Assembly: GCF_001457815.1 (NCBI RefSeq) | Contig: NZ_LN898220.1 | Span: 372,001 to 436,000, forward strand | Length of the DNA stretch: 64,000 nucleotides | Direction of reading: 5' to 3' | Source: Vitreoscilla massiliensis | GTDB lineage: Bacteria > Pseudomonadota > Gammaproteobacteria > Burkholderiales > Neisseriaceae | Part shown: one piece after another, positions 42,606-51,291 of the stretch | Layout: the number at the start of each line of letters is the position of its first letter | Position numbering within the stretch: the first letter of the stretch is position 1 | The notes under the pieces: generated by a model | Seen by the model: the letters and a program-made list of their open reading frames with translations, nothing else | Databases searched by the model: none | What the model was told of the DNA's origin: nothing | Translations under genes and position numbers: made by a program

Positions 42606-43408
42606 GCGCGTGCCTCCTCAGTTTGCAATAAGAACTGCACCATCAAATCGCGCACTTCGGCAAACATGTCCAAACCGATCATCGATTTGCAGCCCAAAGC
42701 GCGACCGGCAGTGATAAAAGGCGTGACTTCTGGCGCGGTAATCACATCGCCGACAAACATAGCGGCCTGTAATTTATCGGTTTGAAACGGCAAGGCATCG
42801 CCTGCTTGCATGCCGCTTGGGGTGGCGTTTAACACCACATCAAAGCCAGTCGGATCGTCAGAACCGATGCTGATGCTGGCCAAACCCAAGCCTTGTAAAC
42901 GGACAATCAAATCATCACGGCGCTGCGCATCGCGTTCTGAAATCGCCAATTCGGCCACGCCTGCTTGCACCAAGGAATAGGCAATCGCCCCACCGGCACC
43001 ACCGGCACCGGCGAGCAAGACTTTCTTGCCTTGCAACACCCCGCCTTGCTTGAGCAAGGCGGCGACAAAACCCTGACCGTCGAACATGTCGCCGTGCCAG
43101 CCATTGGCGGTTTTGCGCACGGTGTTGACCGAACCCAAGAACGCTGCTTCAGGCGACACGCTGTCACACAAGTCTTTGTAGGCGATTTTGTGCGGCACGG
43201 TCACAATGACGCCGTCGATGTTTTGCACTTGTTTCACCCCGGCGGCAAAAGCCGCCAACTGCGCTGGTGCCACATGCGCCGGAATACAGGCCGCATTCAC
43301 CCCTTGGTTTTGCATCATTTCAGTCACGCCTTGTGGCGATTTCACTTGCGCAATCGGGTCACCGACCACGTAATAAACGCGGGTTGCGCCATTTAAGCTG
43401 ATGGTCAT
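42602..43408 (-). CDS. AroE-like shikimate/quinate dehydrogenase paralogue
   Basis: NAD(P)-dependent dehydrogenase of 268 residues. Catalytic-type Lys74 (VTVPHK), Asn95 and Asp110 (GDMFDGQGF) are kept, as is the Rossmann glycine loop GAGGAGGAIA. The shikimate-binding Ser-x-Ser of AroE is changed: VGDPIAQVKSP has Val22 in place of the first Ser. This fits the AroE-like or catabolic quinate/shikimate dehydrogenase groups rather than biosynthetic AroE. ATG at 43408 follows an AAGGAGAGAG box. Second gene of the operon, after the AAHS transporter. Exact substrate open. Confidence 0.82.
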   Translation of the reverse strand: MTISLNGATRVYYVVGDPIAQVKSPQGVTEMMQNQGVNAACIPAHVAPAQLAAFAAGVKQVQNIDGVIVTVPHKIAYKDLCDSVSPEAAFLGSVNTVRKTANGWHGDMFDGQGFVAALLKQGGVLQGKKVLLAGAGGAGGAIAYSLVQAGVAELAISERDAQRRDDLIVRLQGLGLASISIGSDDPTGFDVVLNATPSGMQAGDALPFQTDKLQAAMFVGDVITAPEVTPFITAGRALGCKSMIGLDMFAEVRDLMVQFLLQTEEARA

Positions 43409-43428
43409 TTTTCTCTCTCCTTGTGTGC

Positions 43429-44778
43429 TTACACGGTTTTGTTTTGTAATTGCGCTTGTTCTTGGGTTTTGCCATAGCGCAGGCCTTTGATAACGATGCA
43501 CAAAGTCACCAACAAGGCAGGAATCATCAACATCAAGAAAATGCGGTCTATGTGCCAACCCAAATTGAGCAAATGGGCACCGACGAACGCGCTCAAGATG
43601 GCGCCGACGCGGCCAACACCGTGCATCCAGCTGTTGCCAGTGGCACGAGCCGAAACGGGGTAAAACACGCTAGACAAGGCATTCAGGCCGGTATTGCCGC
43701 CATTCAAAGTGGCTCCGATTAAGAAACACACCACACAGAACAAGGCGAAGCTGCCACTGGCCATCACAATCGCGGCCAAAGACGCGGCCACGCCGACAAA
43801 ACACACAGCCAACACACGGTGGTTACCGAATTTGTCCATCAAATAGCCGACGGTGATGCAACCCAAAGGCCCACCCAATTGGAATACAGCGGCGATGATG
43901 GAAGATTCTGCGGTGGTAAAACCGGCTTCTTTGGTAATCAATGGCAACCAGCTGCCCAATAAATACACCGCGAACAGGCCGAAGAAATAACAGCCCCACA
44001 AGCACAAAGTACCGATTAAATAATGGCTGTTGAGCACGGTTTGCATCGGTTTGTCGGCTTTGGCAGGCGCGGCTGGCAACACGAATTGCACATCTTGTGG
44101 CAAAGGCTCGGTAGCGATTTTTTCAATGTAAGCGCGAATTTTGGCGGTAGGTTGTTGTTTCAAAATCATGAAACCAGTGGATTCAGGCAATTTAAAAGTC
44201 AACACCACTGCCAACAGGCAAGGAATGACACCCGCCACCACCAACATAGACTGCCAGCCAAATGCCGGGATCAACCATGAAGCCAAGAAGCCCCCCATGG
44301 CTGCGCCCAAAGAAAAGCCGCAAATCACCACGGTGATTAAGAAAGAAGTGATGCGTTTGGGTGAGTATTCGGTCGCTAAGGTCACGCATTGCGGCATCAC
44401 CCCGCCCATAAACAGGCCGGCAATAAAGCGCAACACCACCAAATGCGATACCGAATCGGCCATCGCACCGGCAAGCGTGAACAAACCAAAACCCCACACA
44501 CAAATGAGTAGAATTTTTTTACGGCCAAATTTATCAGCCAACGGGCCTGCCACCATTGCGCCTATGGTCAAGCCAAACAAGGCGGCGCTGATGACCGGTG
44601 CCAAATCCGAATTGCCTATGCCCCATTGTTCTTTCAAGGAAGGCGCGATAAAACCCATCACCGCCACGTCCAAGCCATCGACGATGACCACCAACAGACA
44701 CAGCGCAATAATCCATTTCTGGAAACCAGACAACGGTTGTTCGTCAATGAACTCCCGCACATTCAATTGCGTCGCCAT
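43429..44778 (-). CDS. Aromatic acid:H+ symporter family MFS transporter, copy 2
   Basis: Predicted importer of a (hydro)aromatic acid, 449 residues. AAHS markers are VVIVDGLDVAVMGFIAPSL in the first helix, GPLADKFGRKKILL in the 2-3 loop, and CGFSLGAAMGGFLASWLIPAFGWQS. First gene of a six-gene operon running MFS, AroE-like, TIM barrel, FAD dehydrogenases 3 and 2, NIPSNAP. An AGGAG box precedes the ATG. A putative IclR-type operator lies 125-142 nt upstream. Confidence 0.9.
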   Translation of the reverse strand: MATQLNVREFIDEQPLSGFQKWIIALCLLVVIVDGLDVAVMGFIAPSLKEQWGIGNSDLAPVISAALFGLTIGAMVAGPLADKFGRKKILLICVWGFGLFTLAGAMADSVSHLVVLRFIAGLFMGGVMPQCVTLATEYSPKRITSFLITVVICGFSLGAAMGGFLASWLIPAFGWQSMLVVAGVIPCLLAVVLTFKLPESTGFMILKQQPTAKIRAYIEKIATEPLPQDVQFVLPAAPAKADKPMQTVLNSHYLIGTLCLWGCYFFGLFAVYLLGSWLPLITKEAGFTTAESSIIAAVFQLGGPLGCITVGYLMDKFGNHRVLAVCFVGVAASLAAIVMASGSFALFCVVCFLIGATLNGGNTGLNALSSVFYPVSARATGNSWMHGVGRVGAILSAFVGAHLLNLGWHIDRIFLMLMIPALLVTLCIVIKGLRYGKTQEQAQLQNKTV

Positions 44779-44902
44779 AAACTTCTCCTAAGTATAGATT
44801 GTTTGATTTTGTTAGTTTTTTAGTGCTTCTCTTCAGCCTCATTGCGAGGTGAATGCAGCATAAAGTCGCATTCCCAAACTGCCTAGCTAGCGAGGCGGTG
44901 AT

Positions 44903-44920
44903 TTGTCCGACTATCGGAAT
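44903..44920. promoter_or_regulatory. Putative IclR-type operator, site A (MFS copy 2 promoter)
   Basis: TTGTCCGACTATCGGAAT, upstream of the six-gene operon. It resembles sites B (45936-45954) and C (49008-49026), each before another gene of the island. Shared pattern: YTGTCCGAYNATYGNAMY. Confidence 0.5.
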
Positions 44921-44945
44921 GCTTGTCCGCCAGCCGTCCACAAAC

Positions 44946-44976
44946 GAAAAAAAGCCACTGCATCGCTGCAATGGCT
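44946..44976 (-). terminator. Intrinsic terminator of the SDR gene
   Basis: On the minus strand AGCCATTGCA and TGCAGTGGCT form a stem with one mismatch and a 4-nt loop, followed by seven T residues. It isolates the SDR gene from the transporter operon downstream. Confidence 0.85.
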
Positions 44977-45015
44977 GTCAAACCTGTCATTCACGACAGA
45001 AGAGATTTAAGAGAT

Positions 45016-45753
45016 TTAGACGATGGTGAAGCCACCATCGATAGGCACCAAGGCGCCATTCATAAAGCGCGCTTCATCTGAGGCCAAGAATACTGCCAAA
45101 TCCACCACTTCACCCACTTCGCCGAAGCGGTCTAATGGGATTTTGTCGGTAGGACGGGTCTTGAGCATTTCTGCGGTCATGGCGGTGCGGATGGTACCTG
45201 GGCAAATAGCATTGATTTTGATGCCGTCTTTGCCGTAGACCGCGGCCAAATGTTTGGTATAACCGGCCACTGCGTGTTTGGACGCGGTGTAAGCGGCGCC
45301 GCCCATGTTCGCTACCAAGCCGGCAATCGAACAAATATTGATGATGGCGCCGCCTTGCTGCGCTTGCATGTGTGGCAACACCAAATTAGACAGTTGGAAC
45401 ATGGCTTTCACATTGATGGCAAAAATTTTGTCCCACAACTCTTCGCTGGTGTCCAAGCTGTTGGTGTAGTAATCGAAAATACCGGCGTTGTTCACCAACA
45501 CATCAATGCGACCGTAAGTTGCCAAAGTCACATCAACCAAGTTTTGCAAATCAGCCAGTTGGGTCACATCGACTGCCAGCGCAATCGCCTCGCCGCCAGC
45601 GGCAACAATGGCATCGCGCGTTGCTTCGGCTGTGGCCAAATTCACATCAGCCACCACCACTTGTGCGCCTTCTTTGGCAAATCCTATGGCCTCAGCCTGA
45701 CCCATGCCCGAACCTGCGCCGGTGACTATCGCTGTTTTTTGATTCAATCGCAT
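45016..45753 (-). CDS. Short-chain dehydrogenase/reductase
   Basis: Classical SDR of 245 residues. Cofactor loop TGAGSGMGQAEAIG, Asp in VVVADVN (favours NAD), NNAG motif, catalytic Ser in ICSIAG and the Tyr-Lys pair in AAYTASKHA, with CPGTIRTAM following. It lies alone between the regulator and the aromatic transporter operon, with its own terminator. Likely oxidises a ring hydroxyl to the ketone needed by the FAD dehydrogenases (hydroxycyclohexane-carboxylate or quinate-like substrate); this role is inferred from context only. Confidence 0.88.
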   Translation of the reverse strand: MRLNQKTAIVTGAGSGMGQAEAIGFAKEGAQVVVADVNLATAEATRDAIVAAGGEAIALAVDVTQLADLQNLVDVTLATYGRIDVLVNNAGIFDYYTNSLDTSEELWDKIFAINVKAMFQLSNLVLPHMQAQQGGAIINICSIAGLVANMGGAAYTASKHAVAGYTKHLAAVYGKDGIKINAICPGTIRTAMTAEMLKTRPTDKIPLDRFGEVGEVVDLAVFLASDEARFMNGALVPIDGGFTIV

Positions 45754-45935
45754 GTTGCTCTCTTCCTCATTTGATGGGGTGTTATATGTTTTGTCGATAA
45801 CAGTTATAACCGTTTGTTCCTTTTAATGCGGCCTGTAAACCCTCAAGCTGCACGCAAATACCGTGCATCAGCATCTAATCAGATGCCTACGATACTAAGC
45901 AAAACAGCGCCATAAACCAACCGCGTGTATCATGG

Positions 45936-45954
45936 TCTGTCCGATAATCGCACT
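45936..45954. promoter_or_regulatory. Putative IclR-type operator, site B (SDR / IclR divergent promoter)
   Basis: TCTGTCCGATAATCGCACT lies between the divergent SDR and IclR genes, about 80 nt before the IclR start. Same pattern as sites A and C. Confidence 0.5.
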
Positions 45955-46032
45955 AAGATTGCTGACATCGCGCAACAGCCATAAAAAACCCCATAAAAAC
46001 AATAAAACCGCCGTCTACTGTGGAGAAGAGAG

Positions 46033-46842
46033 ATGAGAAACACCGAGATACTGCATGAGCACACGCAGGAAATCATTCGCTATGATGATTTCATTGCCGG
46101 CTTGGCCAAAGGCTTGCAGGTATTGGAATGTTTTGGTTACGACAGACAACGCCTGAACGTCACCCAAACCGCCGAACGCACTGGCTTAACCCGCACCGCC
46201 GCCCGCCGCCATTTGAAAACCCTGAAATACTTGGGCTATTTGGACAGCGATGGCACGTTTTACTGGCTCACGCACAAGGTCTTGAAATTCTCAGGCGCGT
46301 ATTTGAGCTCAGCCCACCTGCCCAAAATCGCCCAGCCTTTATTGCACTCGCTGTCGTCACAAACCGGCATGTGCCATTCGGTGGTGATTTTGGACAACCA
46401 CGAAGTCATCACCGTTGCCTGCAGTTATCTCGCCAGCGCCGAAAAAAACCGCGTCTTGCCTTACGGCATACACAATGGCAACCGCATCGCCGCCCATACC
46501 GCGTCCAATGGCAAAGTCATCTTGGCCTATATGCAAGACCAAGAATTGGACACTTGGCTCACGCATTACCCACTGACGCGCAGCACCAAATACACCGTCA
46601 CCAATGCCGACACCTTCAAGCAGCAATTGCACGACATTCGTGACCAAGGCTGGTGTTTGGCGGCGGAAGAACATGAGGTCAGCTTTATCGGTTTTGCCGT
46701 GCCGATTTTCAATGGCGCTGGTCGTGTGGTGGCGGGTTTGAACACGGTCGCACGCAGCGAACAATACACCCCTGAGCAGGTGATTAACCGCTGCTTGGTG
46801 CCGATGCAAGAATTGGCCAAACAATTGCGCATGCTGTTATAA
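46033..46842 (+). CDS. IclR-family regulator of the PcaR/PcaU/PobR type
   Basis: Predicted regulator of 269 residues. Winged helix-turn-helix at about residues 20-85 (GLAKGLQVLECFG, then NVTQTAERTGLTRTAARRHL and LKTLKYLGYL). The IclR effector domain includes HNGNRIAAHTASNGKVILAY and GWCLAAEEHEVSFIGFAVPI. GLAKGLQVLE and the domain pattern match the beta-ketoadipate/protocatechuate subgroup. It is divergent from the SDR gene inside the island, so it probably governs the peripheral genes. The stop codon TAA is fused to a DUS. Confidence 0.9.
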   Translation: MRNTEILHEHTQEIIRYDDFIAGLAKGLQVLECFGYDRQRLNVTQTAERTGLTRTAARRHLKTLKYLGYLDSDGTFYWLTHKVLKFSGAYLSSAHLPKIAQPLLHSLSSQTGMCHSVVILDNHEVITVACSYLASAEKNRVLPYGIHNGNRIAAHTASNGKVILAYMQDQELDTWLTHYPLTRSTKYTVTNADTFKQQLHDIRDQGWCLAAEEHEVSFIGFAVPIFNGAGRVVAGLNTVARSEQYTPEQVINRCLVPMQELAKQLRMLL

Positions 46843-46986
46843 GCGGCCTGTAAAACCGTTGCCTGTTGCACCCATACGTTGGGCAACAGCAACGAGGGGT
46901 GGTCGACACAGATGGTGCCAACATCACTGCCCACCACTCATCAAAAAAACCCGTCATCAGCGACGTGTTTTAAGATTCAATCATGC

Positions 46987-47427
46987 TTATTGGGCGTTTA
47001 ACATACGCTGCAGCGCTTGCAGCGCCAATTCATAACCGTGCGCACCAAAACCACAAATCACACCACGCGCTTTTTTCGACAAAATCGAATGCTGATGCTC
47101 GGCATCGCGCGCATGGATATTGCTCAAATGCACTTCGATGTACGGCGTTTCCAAAGTCGACAAGGCATCTAACAGCGGTATCGAATAGAAACTGCAACCG
47201 GCCGGATTCATAATCACAGCCGCACCAGCGGCGCGCGCTTCGTGTACCCACTCCACCAATGCGCCCTCGTAATTGCTTTGCAAGAAACGCAATTGCCAAC
47301 CAAATTGCTGCGCTAAGTTTTGGCACAAGGCTTCGATGTCGGCCAAGGTGGCACGGCCATAAATTTCAGGCTCGCGCACACCGAGCAAATTCAAATTCGG
47401 GCCATTCAATACATACACGGTTTGCAT
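46987..47427 (-). CDS. AroQ-like (type II dehydroquinase fold) protein with changed active site
   Basis: A 146-residue type II 3-dehydroquinate dehydratase homologue (LNGPNLNLLGVREPEIYG at the start). Catalytic Arg18, Tyr23, Asn74, Glu98, His100 and Arg107 match the family. The substrate-binding His is Phe80 (NPAGCSFYS for NPGALSHYS-type), the second substrate Arg is His111, and the usual Arg of LRDA is Leu86. It may dehydrate an analogue of 3-dehydroquinate. It lies 9 nt downstream of the porin gene with its own AAGGAAAC box, so porin and enzyme are co-transcribed. Ordinary dehydroquinase activity remains possible. Confidence 0.85.
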   Translation of the reverse strand: MQTVYVLNGPNLNLLGVREPEIYGRATLADIEALCQNLAQQFGWQLRFLQSNYEGALVEWVHEARAAGAAVIMNPAGCSFYSIPLLDALSTLETPYIEVHLSNIHARDAEHQHSILSKKARGVICGFGAHGYELALQALQRMLNAQ

Positions 47428-47436
47428 GATGTTTCC

Positions 47437-48849
47437 TTATAAAGACCACGGATATTCGGCGATGATGCGCACTTCATCCATATTGTTGTAGCGGTAACCT
47501 GTGGAAGCGCGCAGCGTGGCTTGGCGCAAGCGTAAAGACAGGCCTTTGGCCGCGCCGCTTTGGAACACATATTTCAATTCAAAATCGCGTTCCCAATGGC
47601 TGTCGCCATCGCGGTAGGTGTAGCCTTTTAAGGCGTTTTGATACACTTGGTTGTTGCTGCCGCTGTTGTCCATGTCAAAGCCTTTGATATAGCGGCCTGT
47701 AAAACTCAAACCGGGCACACCCAAGGTTTTGAAATCCAAGTCGTAGCGCAATTGCCATGATTTTTCATTCGCTTCGGCAAACGGCGACACATTGCCGATG
47801 TTGGCAAAATTGACGTTGCCGCCTATGGTGCGAAAACCGATGTAGTCCAGCGGTTCATCGCCAAACACTTGCTGGTAGCCAGCGCTGATTGAATGGGTGG
47901 CATTGCCATAAGTGAGGTTGGTGCCGAGCAATTTGCTGTCTATGCTGCCGGCCATGGATTTGCCGGTATCGCGGTTCCAGTAGCCGACACCGTTAAGCTT
48001 CACAAAGGTATTGTTGTCAAAACGCCAAGTATGGTTGCCTTGCACATAGTATTGGTTCCACACGTCTTTCAAATGGCCAACATACACACTCGCTTGCGTG
48101 TCGGGCGACCATTTATACGTACCGCCGACATAACCGGCGCGCTTGGCTTGGATGGCCAAACCGTAATCGGTATTGAATCTGTCATCGTGGTTGGTGCCAT
48201 CGATGGCATTGGTGTGGGTAAACCATGCGGCCTGTAAATTCAAATTATTGATGTCGTTGCTTTCCAACGACACGCCGCTCACCGTCGCTGGCAATAAGCG
48301 TGCATTGTGTACCGACAACACTGGCACATTCGGCATTTGCGTGCCGTATTTCAGCACTGTCTTGCCGACTTTGGCTTTGACCGCGCCGCTGACTTCGCCC
48401 CATGAGTGCGCCGGTTCACCGTCTTTGCCCACTGGAATCAAACCCGTACCGGTGCGTGCGCCCGAGCTGTCCAAACGCACACCAATCAAGGCTTGCGCAT
48501 CGACACCAAAACCGACCACGCCGGGGGTGTAACCCGATTGCACATCGACGACAATGCCGTGTGCCCATTCGCTGCGGTAGCCATTGCGCTCGCTCGCTGG
48601 TTTGAATTGGTTGGTGCCGGATGGATTGGCACCGCTATGACGGAAATCACGGTTGAAATAATAATTGCGGTTCAACACCGATACTTTGGCATCGTCAAAA
48701 AAAGGCGATTCCCACACGCTGCCGCTGTTGGCGGTGTCTTGCGGAGGGGAGGTTTCATTGGCCAAACCATATTGTGGTAAGGCGCACAAAGCGGCCAAAG
48801 GCAGGCCATACATCAGAGGGAGTTTCAACGTTTTCTTCCTTGTATCCAT
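47437..48849 (-). CDS. OprD-family outer membrane porin
   Basis: Predicted 18-strand porin for small carboxylates, about 470 residues. Signal peptide MDTRKKTLKLPLMYGLPLAA followed by LCALPQYGLA. OprD-type features are SVLNRNYYFNRDFR near the mature start, GTQMPNVPVLSVHNARLLP, repeated amphipathic strands, and a C-terminal strand ending in aromatic-rich VRIIAEYPWSL. Related BenF/PhaK/VanP porins carry aromatic acids. The start at 48849 is set by the signal peptide; the frame stays open 252 nt further upstream without coding features. Operon partner of the AroQ-like gene. Confidence 0.88.
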   Translation of the reverse strand: MDTRKKTLKLPLMYGLPLAALCALPQYGLANETSPPQDTANSGSVWESPFFDDAKVSVLNRNYYFNRDFRHSGANPSGTNQFKPASERNGYRSEWAHGIVVDVQSGYTPGVVGFGVDAQALIGVRLDSSGARTGTGLIPVGKDGEPAHSWGEVSGAVKAKVGKTVLKYGTQMPNVPVLSVHNARLLPATVSGVSLESNDINNLNLQAAWFTHTNAIDGTNHDDRFNTDYGLAIQAKRAGYVGGTYKWSPDTQASVYVGHLKDVWNQYYVQGNHTWRFDNNTFVKLNGVGYWNRDTGKSMAGSIDSKLLGTNLTYGNATHSISAGYQQVFGDEPLDYIGFRTIGGNVNFANIGNVSPFAEANEKSWQLRYDLDFKTLGVPGLSFTGRYIKGFDMDNSGSNNQVYQNALKGYTYRDGDSHWERDFELKYVFQSGAAKGLSLRLRQATLRASTGYRYNNMDEVRIIAEYPWSL

Positions 48850-49007
48850 TGCCCAGCGGTGGATCGCACACGCGCAGATGCACGTCGGGCTTATTGTGTT
48901 CATCAAAACCTGCCAGCGGCGACAACGGCATCTGCGTGCGGCCGCCTTAGCAAAGTTTTTGGAATGTAACGTTGAATGCGCCCGTGAGGCAGGGCAGATG
49001 GACAAGA

Positions 49008-49026
49008 CTTGTCCGATGATTGCAAC
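49008..49026. promoter_or_regulatory. Putative IclR-type operator, site C (porin promoter)
   Basis: CTTGTCCGATGATTGCAAC, about 160 nt before the porin start, matches sites A and B (YTGTCCGAYNATYGNAMY). Confidence 0.5.
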
Positions 49027-49084
49027 GGCGTTGCTCGCATCGGCCAAGAAAACATCAAAACATGAAATTGTCAGCGATTGGGCC

Positions 49085-49124
49085 TTTACAGGCCGCTTCA
49101 ATGGCCAAAGTAGCGGCCTGTAAA
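49085..49124 (-). terminator. Inverted DUS pair behind the LysR gene
   Basis: TTTACAGGCCGCT and AGCGGCCTGTAAA, 14 nt apart, can pair as a 13-bp stem just past the stop of the minus-strand LysR gene. Confidence 0.6.
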
Positions 49125-49125
49125 C

Positions 49126-50028
49126 TCAGAAATACTGCTGACACACCTCTTCCACCAATTGCAACATCTCTTTTTGCAAACGGGTGGTGGCACGTTTGGC
49201 CGAATAGCCAACGTACAAACGGTTAACCAAAGCGGGATTGGCGATGCGTATCGCTTCCATATTGTCGCCGTCTTTCACCAGGCCCAAACAATACTTAGAC
49301 AATACCGCACAGCCCACGCCCTCATTCACCAATTTCACGATGGTGCCGACGCTGTTGATTTCCCAATCGATTTGCGGCTTGAGGCCGATTTCGGCCATTT
49401 GCGCTTGTACCAACACCCGAAATGGATTGGGCAAAGTCGGCATAATCAACGGAATCGCCGCCAATTCTTTCAAATCCATGCTTTTCGGTTGGTGCGGGAA
49501 ATAGCCTTTTTTGGCAATCAAATACAGCTCTTCTTCGATGATGAGTTTGGTGTCGATGTTGGGCGAGAAGGTCGGGTTGTTGAGCAAGCCGATGTCCATG
49601 CGCCCCAAGCCCAAGTTTTCTTCGATGTGAACGGTCAAGCCTTCTTCTATGGTCAGGTGAGCCAAAGGCAGGCGCTTTTTGAACGCGCGCACCAAGTCTA
49701 TGGCAATGAGTTTGGCCACGGTCGGCGGCAAACCGATGGTGATGTGGCCGGCGAGTTTGCCATCGGACAAACTCAAGTCTTCATACGCCTCGTCGATTTG
49801 GTCCATGATGATGTTGACGTGTTTGAGCAAGGTGCGGCCTGAATCGGTGAGCACCACACCACGACCGTGGCGTATCAACAGATTTTGACGCAGCTCAATT
49901 TCCAATTGGCGTATTTGGCGACTGAGCACAGGTTGCGCCACGTCTATCACCTCTGCCGCACGCGTGTAGCTGCCCAATTCGGCCACATGCATGAAATACT
50001 TGAGCTGTTTCAATTCCACCGTACTCAC
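49126..50028 (-). CDS. LysR-type regulator of the protocatechuate 4,5-cleavage genes
   Basis: Predicted activator of 300 residues. N-terminal winged helix: LKQLKYFMHVAELGSYTRAA, then VAQPVLSRQIRQLEIELRQNL. A substrate-binding domain follows. Start is a GTG (MSTVELKQLKYF) with AGAAAG upstream. It is divergent from the 4-oxalomesaconate tautomerase gene and the lig operon, as LigR-type activators are in other bacteria. The inducer is probably protocatechuate or a ring-cleavage product; inferred from context. Confidence 0.9.
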   Translation of the reverse strand: MSTVELKQLKYFMHVAELGSYTRAAEVIDVAQPVLSRQIRQLEIELRQNLLIRHGRGVVLTDSGRTLLKHVNIIMDQIDEAYEDLSLSDGKLAGHITIGLPPTVAKLIAIDLVRAFKKRLPLAHLTIEEGLTVHIEENLGLGRMDIGLLNNPTFSPNIDTKLIIEEELYLIAKKGYFPHQPKSMDLKELAAIPLIMPTLPNPFRVLVQAQMAEIGLKPQIDWEINSVGTIVKLVNEGVGCAVLSKYCLGLVKDGDNMEAIRIANPALVNRLYVGYSAKRATTRLQKEMLQLVEEVCQQYF

Positions 50029-50187
50029 CGCTTTCTATAACAAAATTACATAACAAATAGACTGCTGCCATGCTGTTTCCACAACATTTGCCGCCGCATA
50101 ATACCACCGACAATGCGGGAAGCTGCACTCTAAACATGCACATTGCCCGTTTGATTATAGATGATAAACCACTGAAGCGAGACGAAA

Positions 50188-51291
50188 ATGGCGAAGCAAA
50201 CGGCAATCCCGTGCATGCTCATGCGCGGCGGCACTTCCAAAGGACCTTTCTTTTATGCCAAGGAATTACCCACTGACATCGCCGCGCGCGATGCGGTCTT
50301 GCTCGCGGCCGTAGGCTCGCCAGACAAGCGCCAAATCGATGGCTTGGGCGGCGCCCACTCGCTTACCAGCAAAGTCGGCATCGTCGATGTGCACGCGGGC
50401 GCTGAAGCCGATTTGAGTTTCTTGTTTGCGCAATTACAGCCAGAAAAAGACACGGTAGACACCACCCCCAATTGCGGCAATATGCTGGCGGCCGTGGTGC
50501 CGTTTGCCTTGGAAAAAGGCTTGATTGCGGCGCAAGGCGACACCACCACCGTCAAAGTCTTGACCCTCAACACCGGCATGGTGGCCGAAATCACCGTGCA
50601 AACCCCGCATGGCGAGATTGAATACGAAGGCGAGACACGCATAGACGGTGCGCCCGGTTTCAGCGCGCCGATTAAAATCAATTTCTTGGACACCGCCGGT
50701 TCGGTAGCAGGTTCACTCTTGCCCACAGGCCATGTGCTTGATGTGTTCAACATAGACGGCATCGGTGACTTACAAGCCACTTGCATCGACAATGGCATGC
50801 CCATGGTATTGGTACGCGCTGCCGATGTCGGCCGCACCGCCTATGAAAGCGTCGCCGATTTGAACCAAGACGCCGATTTGAAAGCCAAAATCGAACAATT
50901 GCGTTTACAGGCCGCTTTGAAAATGGGTTTGGGCGATGTCAGCAATAAAAACTTTCCGAAAATGTGTTTGCTGAACAGTCCTGTTAACGGCGGCGCCATC
51001 CACACCCGTTGCTACATCCCGCACGTGTGCCACGATGCCATCGGCGTGCTCGCCGCGGTAACGGTAGCGACGGCGTGCGTGTTGCCCGGCAGTGTGGCCG
51101 ATGGTTTGGCAGTGGCAGGCCAAGTTGATGGCAACAGCAGCTTGATGTCGATAGAACACCCCAGCGGCGAATTCAGCGTGGAACTCACCACCGATGCGGC
51201 CGATGCCACCAATGTGCTCAGCGCGGCGCTGCTTCGCACTGCCCGCCTCATCATGCGCGGCGAGGTGATGGTGCCGTCGTCATTGGGTTAA
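50188..51291 (+). CDS. galD: 4-oxalomesaconate tautomerase (PrpF family)
   Basis: Converts between tautomers or isomers of 4-oxalomesaconate so that the hydratase can act. The 367-residue product has the PrpF/GalD start (AIPCMLMRGGTSKGPFFYAKELP), DGLGGAHSLTSKVGIV, the TPNCGNMLAAVVPFALE motif with the conserved Cys, and a second domain from about residue 185. Equivalent to GalD of Pseudomonas and LigU of Sphingobium. Transcribed separately from, and upstream of, the lig operon. A DUS copy lies within the gene near 50904. Confidence 0.9.
   Translation: MAKQTAIPCMLMRGGTSKGPFFYAKELPTDIAARDAVLLAAVGSPDKRQIDGLGGAHSLTSKVGIVDVHAGAEADLSFLFAQLQPEKDTVDTTPNCGNMLAAVVPFALEKGLIAAQGDTTTVKVLTLNTGMVAEITVQTPHGEIEYEGETRIDGAPGFSAPIKINFLDTAGSVAGSLLPTGHVLDVFNIDGIGDLQATCIDNGMPMVLVRAADVGRTAYESVADLNQDADLKAKIEQLRLQAALKMGLGDVSNKNFPKMCLLNSPVNGGAIHTRCYIPHVCHDAIGVLAAVTVATACVLPGSVADGLAVAGQVDGNSSLMSIEHPSGEFSVELTTDAADATNVLSAALLRTARLIMRGEVMVPSSLG

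Noticed and set aside
48850..49101. An extended N-terminus of the porin gene
   Set aside because: The extra 84 codons are Cys/Arg-rich, include a DUS translation and would bury the signal peptide.
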